This document shows, piece by piece, positions 1-6,722 of a stretch of DNA of 19,671 nucleotides. This DNA is from W589 sp964611805 (GTDB lineage Bacteria > Chloroflexota > Dehalococcoidia > Dehalococcoidales > Fen-1064): the NCBI GenBank assembly GCA_964611805.1, contig CAZTBG010000039.1, positions 1 through 19,671 on the forward strand, in the 5' to 3' direction. The notes beneath the pieces were generated by a model. The model searched no databases. It saw only the letters and a program-made list of their open reading frames with translations, and was not told where the DNA came from. The translations under genes and the position numbers were made by a program. Position 1 is the first letter of the stretch; every line of letters begins with the position of its first letter.

Positions 1-1
1 T

Positions 2-124
2 CGTGAACTCACCATCGAGGAGAACGGAAAAACAGGAAGCTTGTTTTACGCGTGGATAGTCACCATCAGTATATTTTCGGTTTCTATCATATCTTTTATT
101 GTACTTATATTGGTTGGTAAATGA
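2..124 (+). CDS. C-terminal end of a membrane protein (5'-truncated)
   Basis: An open frame runs in from the left edge and gives 40 residues before TGA at 122-124. The first part is polar and charged (RELTIEENGK). From about residue 15 it is a continuous hydrophobic stretch rich in Ile, Val, Phe and Ser that ends in VGK, which reads as one membrane-spanning helix close to the C-terminus. This would suit the last helix of a transporter or another integral membrane protein, but too little is present to name a family. The start lies outside the window. Confidence 0.45.
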   Translation, partial: RELTIEENGKTGSLFYAWIVTISIFSVSIISFIVLILVGK

Positions 125-177
125 GTCCCAATCCTTGGTTTCTAAGCAAAGACAGCATGCACATAAGCATGGAAGGG

Positions 178-195
178 CAAACATCCCGATGTTTG
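178..195 (+). terminator. weak inverted repeat downstream of the first gene
   Basis: CAAACATC and GATGTTTG form a perfect 8-bp inverted repeat separated by only CC, followed by TTTAA. It lies about 55 bases after the stop of the truncated membrane protein and may be its terminator. The U-run is poor, so the call is weak. The rest of 125-396 shows no supported gene. Confidence 0.22.
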
Positions 196-396
196 TTTAA
201 CGGCTCCGCTGCCCCCCTTTGACTTCCCGCGTTCACAGTATTGTCATTTGCAAATGACGTATGCACTCTAACTTAGATTATCCTGTTAATCTTAATCGTA
301 TATTGCATCACCTAGGATTGTTATTGTGCTTGCATTATCTCTGATAGATAATATTGCCCTCGTAGCCTGTCTGCACCTGGCCAAAACCCATTCCAG

Positions 397-1836
397 TTAC
401 TTGCGGGGAATCAACAAAGGAATAAGCACACGAATATCGTCAACCTTTTCCAGATGCCACACCAGGTCTGCCAGGGCTTCAGACTGCTCGATTCCAAGGA
501 CTGGCACCAATAGACCCATAGCCTTGAAATGAACATCCTCCCGGCTCATGGGATAGTTGGGGAAACCGAGTACGTGCTCGACGAAAATTTGCTTCTTCTC
601 CCCACTGCGCAGGGTCACTTCCACGAGGGCCGATTCCACTCTAGGCTCCCTCTCCTGTCCAGGGTCGTGGATCAGGGTAACAGTCTCCATTCTCTGCCTG
701 ATAGAATCAGTGGCCATCCGTTCGCGAGATGCGGCCATTTCAAAGGTTAACTCACCGTCCTCCAGAATGACGGCCGACAGATATCTCAGATTTAGGGCAG
801 GCATCGGGGCATCTGAGAATGAATTTACCCTACCCCCGGGCATCTTTATATCTATCTTCACAATATCATTACGATTTACCATTTTGATGAGTGTTAACAA
901 ACCTTCCACTCCAGCTTGAAGAGGCCCACCGACGGGGTAACGCTTGTACCCGACCAACGGTAGTTCGAACTCCTCGCCAAGTTTATGTACTAATCTCTGT
1001 TTATCCAGGTCCGATTCTGAGCCAAGGAACATGCAGCTTATTAGCCATCCCGGATTTGCTTCGAAAGGGTCTCTGACACCGGTAAACCCATGATGGACGA
1101 GTAACGCGGCATAGGCGCCGTTTCGAGCTGGCATTCCACCAAATAAGAAGGCCTTCTCCAGATGGTCAACATCACGTAACCACTCGTAGGACCCGGATGC
1201 CTGCTGCACGCAGTAAGCAAATATTTCTCCGATTCTATCCGGAGGGATTCTTAGAAGCGAAGCCGCTGCTGCAGCAGCGCCGAAAGTAGGTCCGACTCCG
1301 TGTGACGATAGCCCGAAGTCCTGCAGGTTACGAATACCGAGAGCTTTTGGTAAGCGGCATGAAATCTCATACCCGACAATGACTGCTCGAAGTAATTGCT
1401 CACCAGAAGAAGCGAAGGTCTCACCAATACCCATCACCGTGGCAACAATAGGTGGACCAGGTTGCACAAACGCCGAAGGGCAAAAATCGTTAATCTCAGC
1501 TCCGTGGGCGGTCAGAGCATTGGCGAAAATCGCGTCCAGTAGGGCTGTCTTCATGTTGGTCCCAAGTAGATGTGCATTGTAAGTCTGCCCACTGTTGAAC
1601 AAGGCAAAATCTCGGGCAAGCTGTGCTGGTTTCAATTGGGAGCAGGCTACAATAGATGCTAGTGTATCCAGAATGTGCCGTTTGGATAGTTCCCGAATCT
1701 CGTCAGGGATTGGCGTTGTTTGGCTTTCAGATATGTATTTTGCCAAAGGGCCCATAGGAGAGGGCCCATTTAATTGCTTCCAGGCAAGCTGCGGATCGCT
1801 TCGTACTTCTTCCAGAGTCTTCCTAAGGCGATTCAT
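397..1836 (-). CDS. MmgE/PrpD family protein
   Basis: 479 residues, close to the usual 440-480 of the MmgE/PrpD (2-methylcitrate dehydratase, cis-aconitate decarboxylase-like) family. Seen: an N-terminal helical part with RHILDTLASIVACS (about 54-66), a His-to-Pro segment at 111-126, a SSHGVGPTFGAAAAAASLL stretch (about 178-195) matching the family's Gly/Ala-rich helix, and GGMPARNGAYAALLVHHGFTG (about 233-253) matching the conserved helix before the lid domain. The family dehydrates or decarboxylates small hydroxy-tricarboxylates in the cytoplasm. In the 111-126 segment the usual pattern of His, two Asp, His and His reads His111, Asn116, Asp117, Cys119 and Gln125, so the substrate or chemistry may differ from PrpD. 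The start ATG overlaps the stop of the upstream 86-residue ORF as ATGA, with GGAACCAGG just before it. Family is confident; reaction is not known. Confidence 0.85.
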   Translation of the reverse strand: MNRLRKTLEEVRSDPQLAWKQLNGPSPMGPLAKYISESQTTPIPDEIRELSKRHILDTLASIVACSQLKPAQLARDFALFNSGQTYNAHLLGTNMKTALLDAIFANALTAHGAEINDFCPSAFVQPGPPIVATVMGIGETFASSGEQLLRAVIVGYEISCRLPKALGIRNLQDFGLSSHGVGPTFGAAAAAASLLRIPPDRIGEIFAYCVQQASGSYEWLRDVDHLEKAFLFGGMPARNGAYAALLVHHGFTGVRDPFEANPGWLISCMFLGSESDLDKQRLVHKLGEEFELPLVGYKRYPVGGPLQAGVEGLLTLIKMVNRNDIVKIDIKMPGGRVNSFSDAPMPALNLRYLSAVILEDGELTFEMAASRERMATDSIRQRMETVTLIHDPGQEREPRVESALVEVTLRSGEKKQIFVEHVLGFPNYPMSREDVHFKAMGLLVPVLGIEQSEALADLVWHLEKVDDIRVLIPLLIPRK

Positions 1837-2093
1837 CCTGGTTCCTTTCCAATAGAACTTTCATCTGCTGCATCATCACCATTGTCTATTTTATACTTAG
1901 TGTTTGTCAAAATATTCCCTAGCGCCTTTAACTTTTCTTTCTTGACGAGCTGCGACCTGCGATATGAATTCAAGGTAACAAAATAGTAGACTGTTGGGTT
2001 ACGTTTTGGCTTAAGGTAAAGCGTACTCGGTGTGTCTGAGGAAAAAGGGCCTCGTATCAATACCTCACGTTTTATACCATCTCTTTCAAGCAT
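1833..2093 (-). CDS. small hypothetical protein, 86 residues
   Basis: An ORF whose TGA shares four bases (ATGA) with the start of the MmgE/PrpD gene, the arrangement expected of translationally coupled genes. The product is basic in the middle (KPKR, YRRSQLVKKEKLK) and acidic near the end (NGDDAADESS). No membrane segment or signal peptide is visible. The middle part, an aromatic strand YYFVTLNSYRR followed by a Lys-rich helix, faintly resembles short DUF6788-like proteins found beside transposases, but the Cys residues of that family are absent, so this is only a guess. No good ribosome site precedes the ATG at 2093, and no other start exists before the upstream TAA. It could be real or chance. 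Confidence 0.35.
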   Translation of the reverse strand: MLERDGIKREVLIRGPFSSDTPSTLYLKPKRNPTVYYFVTLNSYRRSQLVKKEKLKALGNILTNTKYKIDNGDDAADESSIGKEPG

Positions 2094-2188
2094 ACAGGTG
2101 AAATTCGCTCCCTCAGTTCTTCGAGGCGAGGGAGACCCATAGTCATCTTGTTACAAGAACCATAGAAAGCGCCTGAGTATTCTGGTGT

Positions 2189-2217
2189 TTGACCGTCGGT
2201 ATCCAAGGTAATAATAT
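2189..2217 (+). promoter_or_regulatory. sigma-70-type promoter for the VOC gene
   Basis: TTGACC (2189-2194) and TAATAT (2212-2217) are separated by exactly 17 bases. The start codon of the VOC gene lies 33 bases after the -10 box with GGAGG between, so the geometry is right for a short-leader transcript. Confidence 0.5.
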
Positions 2218-2249
2218 GAAGTTACTTTATATTGATATCGGAGGTTGCA

Positions 2250-2693
2250 ATGGAAAAGCAGGAAACACACGAATTAAAGGTCAGGTCCATTGACCAAATC
2301 GGCATTGTTGTTCGCGATGTTGATAGTGTAATCGCATCTTGGACAAAGCTACTGGGAGTCGGCCCCTGGGAAATTAGGGAGATGGAGACTACTGATAGGG
2401 CAGGTAATAAAGCTAAAACAAGGCTCGGCTTTACGAACATAGGCTCGGTTCAAATTGAACTAATCCAATCGGTCGAAGGAAAGACATTCTATGCCGACTT
2501 CTTGGAAAAACACGGTGAGGGCATGCATCACGTCTGCGTTCGCGTGGACGACTTAGATGCCACGACGGCGAATCTGGGTAAGAAGGGCGTGAAACTCCTT
2601 TTTGGCAGACGAGGAAGGTTTGCCTATATGGACACCCTGGACCCGGGTGGAGTCATGTTCGAGTTTAGCCAGAGGCAGAGAGATACGGCATAA
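2250..2693 (+). CDS. VOC family protein, methylmalonyl-CoA epimerase-like
   Basis: 147 residues from ATG at 2250, chosen because GGAGG at 2240-2244 lies 5 bases upstream; the TTG at 2232 has no such site. It is a single glyoxalase/bleomycin-resistance/dioxygenase (VOC) protein with two beta-alpha-beta-beta-beta modules, the length of methylmalonyl-CoA epimerases. Seen: DQIGIVVRDVDS (15-26), VQIELIQ (67-73), GEGMHHVCVRVDD (89-101) and GVMFEF (134-139). In epimerases the metal ligands are His, Gln/Glu, His and Glu; here the candidates are Gln16, Glu70, His94 and Glu138, so the first His is Gln. A lyase or epimerase acting on a CoA thioester is possible, but the changed ligand means the substrate is open. 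It has its own promoter and is divergent from the MmgE/PrpD unit. Confidence 0.8.
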   Translation: MEKQETHELKVRSIDQIGIVVRDVDSVIASWTKLLGVGPWEIREMETTDRAGNKAKTRLGFTNIGSVQIELIQSVEGKTFYADFLEKHGEGMHHVCVRVDDLDATTANLGKKGVKLLFGRRGRFAYMDTLDPGGVMFEFSQRQRDTA

Positions 2694-2992
2694 ACCTATG
2701 CAGGCCGAGGCTGGCTCAACATTTGGGCAGACCTTGTGACAGAACTGTATTTCGTTTGATATAGGCCACAAAAGCTTAAAATGTGTAATTCGATATTACG
2801 CTACAGTTGCTGTGGCACACCTCGCTTTGTAGTTAATGAAGTGTATTGCATCCATCGCAATATCCAGCATTTAACCCAAAAAACAACGCTATCGGACGGT
2901 TTGAGATTTTGGATATATCGAAAAATAACAGTTGTTATCTTACCTGTTGATAATTAGTGTATACTTTGGATAAATATATTGGAGGTGAGCTT

Positions 2993-3073
2993 ATGGAAAA
3001 TCCCAGCACTCATAACCGATTGGTCGTAGGTACGAATCCTGTTGAGCCCACTTTTCGACAAGGCCTTGACTAA
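2993..3073 (+). CDS. possible 26-residue peptide or decayed gene start
   Basis: GGAGGTGA at 2981-2988 lies 4 bases before ATG at 2993, as good a ribosome site as any in the window. The frame gives MENPSTHNRL, then VVGTNPVEPTFRQGLD, and stops at TAA (3071-3073). A TATACT box sits at 2960-2965 without a well-placed -35. No family is recognised. It could be a tiny expressed peptide, a leader, or the surviving 5' end of a gene whose remainder has decayed. Confidence 0.25.
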   Translation: MENPSTHNRLVVGTNPVEPTFRQGLD

Positions 3074-3751
3074 GAAATAGGAAGAACCTCTAGTGTCTTA
3101 TTATTTGACATAAATATCCTTTGATTTATCCTCTGGTCACCTCATCCGTTAATTATTCCCTGGGCCGTCTCAACGATTTAATTGTCCATTTTGTATATCA
3201 GTGTTGCCGTTACAAATGTCATTGCGAGTTGTGATGTATTACATTATTACAGAATATTCGCTCCAGTAGGGGATTGGCTGTCAATTAGCTTGATTGAGTT
3301 GACAATACTACATAACATATATTGTGCGCCCCTATAATAGATTACACCTTCATTTACCTAACATTATAACTCCAGTCAGTTCCCTACACCTGATTGTTAG
3401 TAAACCATTACCAGAAATCGGCGCGAATAATATATGATAATTTGCCTGCTCCTGATATCTTACAATGATACATGCTGGAACTTGATGTCTCTGCTTATGC
3501 GTTTTCGTGCAGAGTAAATATGTTCAGGTCTTTGCAAACTAGGACTGGCTGATTACTTTGAGCCACGAGTTATTTAATCCGAAGATGGAAAAACAAGGTC
3601 GGTAACCATGCACTAGTAATTATGTAAAGCTCGGTGATTAGATAATTGAAGGAGCATCATAGGATAAGGTCTGCTTCTGGGGGTGTGGTAATCATTTGGA
3701 TGATAAGCTACCAAATCAACGAGAACATGACTAGAGGGATATCTAGACACT

Positions 3752-3778
3752 AAAAAATGATTTAGGGGGCCTAGATTT
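3752..3778 (-). terminator. candidate terminator after the 65-residue gene
   Basis: Read on the minus strand, ATCTAGG and CCTAAAT form a 7-bp stem with one mismatch around CCC and are followed by CATTTTTT. It lies about 45-70 bases downstream of the stop of the minus-strand 65-residue gene, so it could end that transcript. The stem is short and imperfect. Confidence 0.33.
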
Positions 3779-3819
3779 GGCTCTCAGTGCGTCATTTTTC
3801 GGAGTGTCAGAAATGGTAA

Positions 3820-4017
3820 CTATTTAGTCTCGTGAGTGACCACTATCCAGGCGGTATATTCGACTGGCTTGCCTCCTACATACTCGAATGAAATATCATG
3901 TACGATAACATGGTCCCGCTGGTTCTTTAGCCAGTCGTTAACTACATCCTCAAGGTCAGCGAATGTAGCGGCAGAAAGTGAAACAACCATCAGTTCGTTG
4001 GCACGCTTGTTAATCAT
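3820..4017 (-). CDS. small hypothetical protein, 65 residues
   Basis: The start ATG at 4017 is chosen because AGGAGG lies 6 bases upstream; a longer frame back to 4119 would run through that ribosome site and a promoter. The product has a strand (NELMVVSLSAAT), a helix beginning FADLEDVVNDWLKNQ (about 19-33), and two strands VIVHDISFEYVG and VEYTAWIVVTHE. This strand-helix-strand-strand pattern, with an N/DWL helix end and a final hydrophobic strand, resembles small Cse60-like (DUF2758) proteins of Gram-positive bacteria, whose role is unknown. That resemblance is my inference from the pattern, not a search. No signal peptide or membrane segment is seen. It lies 98 bases downstream of hflX on the same strand but seems to have its own promoter. 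Confidence 0.6.
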   Translation of the reverse strand: MINKRANELMVVSLSAATFADLEDVVNDWLKNQRDHVIVHDISFEYVGGKPVEYTAWIVVTHETK

Positions 4018-4039
4018 GGTCACACCTCCTATGGCGAGA

Positions 4040-4048
4040 ATTATAGCA
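4040..4048 (-). promoter_or_regulatory. extended -10 promoter for the 65-residue gene
   Basis: On the minus strand TGC-TATAAT is an extended -10 motif in the hflX to small-gene spacer. The predicted transcript start is about 17 bases before the ATG at 4017, leaving room for the AGGAGG site. No good -35 is present, as is usual for extended -10 promoters. Confidence 0.45.
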
Positions 4049-4115
4049 CATGATAAAGGAAATGTTTGTCTCAAGAAATAATTTCGCTGATACCCATCAG
4101 TGCGATAAGGAACTA

Positions 4116-5234
4116 TCATTGAGCCGATGCGGTTGATTGGCTAAGGGTCTTTCGGATAACTTCCAGGAGCCTTGGAAGTCCCCACCTCCGGGTAGACGAG
4201 ATAAGTACCGTGCTTTCATCAGTGATTTCATCGCGGCCTGAGAGGTAATCCAGGGCTTCCTCTTCGGTCCAGGACCGGCTATTGTCGAGGAGGAGGTCTA
4301 TCTTGTTCAGTGCTGTGAGCCTTGGCTTGTCCAGTAGATTGAGGTTGCCAAGGATGCCCTCTACCGTCTGGCATTCCTCAGCTGCATTATGTGAAGTCAG
4401 GTCAACCACATGGAGCAGCAGGCTGGCTTCGGTCAGTTCTTCAAGGGTTGCCCGGAAGGCACTGATGATGGCCGGCGGCAGCTTCCTGATAAAGCCGACG
4501 GTGTCACTTAGCAGGATGGTGCTCCTATCGGGCAGGTTGATACGTCTCGTGGTCGGGTCGAGTGTGGTGAATAATCGGTCCTCACTGGCGACACCCGCCT
4601 GGCTGAGGGCATTGAGCAGTGTGCTCTTGCCAGCGTTGGTGTAACCGACCAGAGAAACTATCGGGATGCCGCTCTTTCTCCGTCGCTGCCGGTAGAGCAT
4701 CCGCTGCTTGCGTACCTTCTCGATTTGCTGGTTCAGGTGGTGAATACGGCGCTGAATAAGGCGTCTGTCAGTCTCAAGCTGTGACTCACCTGGGCCTCGT
4801 GTACCGATGCCACCACCGAGCCTTTCCAGGTGGCTCCACTGTCCGGCAAGGCGGGGTGAGAGGTACTGGTGCTGGGCTAACTCTACCTGGAGCTGGCCCT
4901 CGCGGGTCCGGGCCCGCCGGCCAAAGACATCAAGGATGAGGGCAGCGCGGTCTAGTACCTTGACTTTGAGCGTATCTTCGAGGTTGCGCTGTTGCAGCGG
5001 TGATAGCTCATCATCGAAAATAACGACATCGTAGCCGGTACTTTCTTTGAGGGTGAGCAGTTCGGCGAGTTTTCCCTTGCCGAGATAATATGCCTTCGTC
5101 GGCACCGGCAGTGACTGGATGATTCTACCCACTACCTCAGCCCCGGCGCTGGTGGTAAGGCGGGCTAGTTCTTCCAGGGAGTCCTCAGGGGAGACGATGT
5201 CAGGGCTCACCCTTGAGGCCACTGCCACCAGCAT
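4116..5234 (-). CDS. hflX: ribosome-associated GTPase HflX
   Basis: HflX binds the large ribosomal subunit and splits stalled 70S ribosomes using GTP. Counting from ATG at 5234 (372 residues): the N-terminal HflX domain contains AYYLGKGKL (48-56), ELSPLQQRNLE (76-86), VFGRRARTREGQLQVELAQ (103-121) and the glycine-rich GGGIGTRGPGESQLETDRR segment (140-158). The GTPase domain has G1 GYTNAGKS (197-204), TTLDPTTR as switch I (223-230), G3 DTVGF (244-248), G4 NKID (310-313) and an SS at G5 (346-347). The ATG has no ribosome site, and the preceding in-frame residues (TRGTVATKASSERA) look like native HflX N-terminus. GGGAGGT followed 7 bases later by ATA at 5279 suggests initiation there, giving 387 residues. 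It follows dapL by about 40 bases and is probably in the same operon. Confidence 0.95.
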   Translation of the reverse strand: MLVAVASRVSPDIVSPEDSLEELARLTTSAGAEVVGRIIQSLPVPTKAYYLGKGKLAELLTLKESTGYDVVIFDDELSPLQQRNLEDTLKVKVLDRAALILDVFGRRARTREGQLQVELAQHQYLSPRLAGQWSHLERLGGGIGTRGPGESQLETDRRLIQRRIHHLNQQIEKVRKQRMLYRQRRRKSGIPIVSLVGYTNAGKSTLLNALSQAGVASEDRLFTTLDPTTRRINLPDRSTILLSDTVGFIRKLPPAIISAFRATLEELTEASLLLHVVDLTSHNAAEECQTVEGILGNLNLLDKPRLTALNKIDLLLDNSRSWTEEEALDYLSGRDEITDESTVLISSTRRWGLPRLLEVIRKTLSQSTASAQ

Positions 5235-5321
5235 AGCCCGTTCTGAGGAAGCCTTCGTTGCAACGGTTCCTCTTGTTATGTCGAGTACCTCCCTTTTACT
5301 CAGCCCATGTTTGCTGAAGGG

Positions 5322-6509
5322 CTAGACCTTCGGCTTGAAGCGGTTCTTGCTATCACGCCACTCCGCCAGGCGTGAAAGGCCTTTGACGAGACTGGCGTCA
5401 TTAAGCGTCAACGAGAGCCTTACGTAACCCTCGCCATGCCTGCCGTAGCCAATTCCGGGTGTTACCACCACGCTTGTCTTTTCCAGCAGGTCGTTGGCGA
5501 ACTCAACGGACGTATAGCCATTCGGGACTCTGGCCCAGACGTACAGGCTGGCCTGTGGTAGTCTGGCCTCCAGCCCCATCTTGTTGAGCACGTCAACAAC
5601 AAGGTCGCGCCGTCTCTGATAGAGGGCATTGTGCTCATCGATACAGACCTGCGGGCCGGTCAGGGCCTCAATCGCAGCATACTGGATGGCCTGCGGGATG
5701 CCTGAGTCCAGGTTTGATTTAAGCCTCTTCAGGGCGTCTATCATGGTAGGATTCCCTACTGCCATCCCAATTCGCCAGCCGGTCATGTTGTAGCTCTTGG
5801 AGAGTGAATGGAATTCCACTCCCACTTCTCTGGCGTCCTTCGCTTGCAGGAAACTGACTGGCCGATAGCCATCGTAAGATACCTCGGAATATGGCCCGTC
5901 ATGACACACCAGGATGTTATTCTGCTGGGCGAAGTTGACTACCTTGTTGAAGAAGTCGATATCCGCCACGGCACTGGTGGGGTTGTTCGGGTAGTTGAGC
6001 CACATCAGGGTGGTCTTTCTCAGCATATCGCTGGGTATCCTGTCCAGCTCAGGCAAGAAAGCATTCCTATCGAGGAGCGGCATATAATACGGACGCCCTC
6101 CGGCCAGAAGCGTACCTACCAGATATACCGGATAGCCGGGGTCTGGCACCAGCACGGTGTCCCCGGGGTCAACGAAACAGAACGCCATGTGGCCGATGCC
6201 CTCTTTGGAACCGATAAGTGGTAATACTTCCGTGTCTGGCTCCAGGGACACGCCGAAGCGCTGCTGGTACCATCCGGCTATGGCTCTGCGTAGCTCTGGC
6301 AGCCCCTCCGACTCCGGATATCGGTGGTTCTCAGGCTGCCGGGCTGCCTGGCACAGACGGTCTATTATATGAGGTGGTGTTGGGATATCAGGGTCACCGA
6401 TGGCAAAACTAACGACATCCTCACCCCTGGCCCTTTTTTCGGCAATCTTTTTGCTGATTTCCACAAAAAGGTAAGGTGGAAGTTTCTCAACCCTCTTCGA
6501 CATTTTCAT
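5322..6509 (-). CDS. dapL: LL-diaminopimelate aminotransferase
   Basis: 395 residues, a fold-type I class I/II aminotransferase of DapL type. It transfers an amino group from glutamate to tetrahydrodipicolinate to make LL-2,6-diaminopimelate in one PLP-dependent step, bypassing the succinylase or acetylase branches. Seen: the N-terminal RVEKLPPYLFVEISKK, SFAIGDPDIPTP (34-45), RYPESEGLPELR (63-74), GSKEGIGH (100-107), DPGYPVY (123-129), NYPNNPTSA (172-180), CHDGPYSE (202-209) and the PLP-lysine motif SLSKSYNMTGWRIG with Lys238. Placement beside dapF, which epimerises its product, favours DapL over a general aminotransferase. AAGGA lies upstream of two close ATGs (MKM); the first is used. dapF lies 213 bases upstream, with a palindromic element between, and hflX follows. 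Confidence 0.9.
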   Translation of the reverse strand: MKMSKRVEKLPPYLFVEISKKIAEKRARGEDVVSFAIGDPDIPTPPHIIDRLCQAARQPENHRYPESEGLPELRRAIAGWYQQRFGVSLEPDTEVLPLIGSKEGIGHMAFCFVDPGDTVLVPDPGYPVYLVGTLLAGGRPYYMPLLDRNAFLPELDRIPSDMLRKTTLMWLNYPNNPTSAVADIDFFNKVVNFAQQNNILVCHDGPYSEVSYDGYRPVSFLQAKDAREVGVEFHSLSKSYNMTGWRIGMAVGNPTMIDALKRLKSNLDSGIPQAIQYAAIEALTGPQVCIDEHNALYQRRRDLVVDVLNKMGLEARLPQASLYVWARVPNGYTSVEFANDLLEKTSVVVTPGIGYGRHGEGYVRLSLTLNDASLVKGLSRLAEWRDSKNRFKPKV

Positions 6510-6564
6510 AATAACAAAGTCCTTTGCATTTTATTCCGTGTCTTTCCCATTCACCATCACTGGC

Positions 6565-6687
6565 TTGTATCATAAGTGCCATTTTTGAGGCTTTTTGTCA
6601 TTCCCACGTAGGTGGGAATCCAGAAATCGTGCCTGTTTATATAAAACTGGATTCCCGTCTTCACGGGAATGACGACTTTTGATACAA
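6565..6687. repeat. nested inverted-repeat element, MITE-like, 123 bp
   Basis: Outer ends TTGTATCATAAGT (6565-6577) and the complement of TTGTATCAAAAGT (6675-6687) match at 12 of 13 bases. Inside, two 27-base arms (6597-6623 and 6647-6673) are inverted copies, both beginning GTCATTCCC from their outer side. Each arm is itself a hairpin: ATTCCCAC-GTAG-GTGGGAAT on the left and ATTCCCGT-CTTC-ACGGGAAT on the right. The two differing base pairs change on both sides of each stem, so pairing is kept. GTCATTCCC...GGGAATCCAG repeats are scattered in many bacterial genomes. It sits between dapF and dapL. Confidence 0.75.
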
Positions 6688-6722
6688 AGCACACCTTCAT
6701 TCAGAAAGCAGTCAGAAAGCAT

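Larger units (their letters stand above)
2694..3819. other. AT-rich intergenic stretch without a recognisable gene
   Basis: About 1.1 kb with stops in all frames and visibly lower GC than the flanking genes. The only structured items are a 26-codon ORF behind a strong ribosome site (2981-3073), an isolated TTGACA at 3299-3304 with no well-spaced -10 box, and a candidate terminator for the minus-strand operon at 3752-3778. No tRNA, CRISPR repeat or transposon end was seen. It may be decayed sequence or may hold an unrecognised RNA. Confidence 0.5.

Noticed and set aside
3299..3338. TTGACA at 3299 and TATAAT at 3333 as a promoter in the gene desert
   Set aside because: The spacer is 28 bases, too long for a sigma-70 promoter, and no gene follows.
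4018..4119. Longer start for the 65-residue gene back to 4119
   Set aside because: The extension would translate through a clear extended -10 box and the AGGAGG site that fits ATG 4017.
6701..6722. Tandem TCAGAAAGCA repeat just after dapF
   Set aside because: Only two copies of about 10 bases; no array and no link to a known element.
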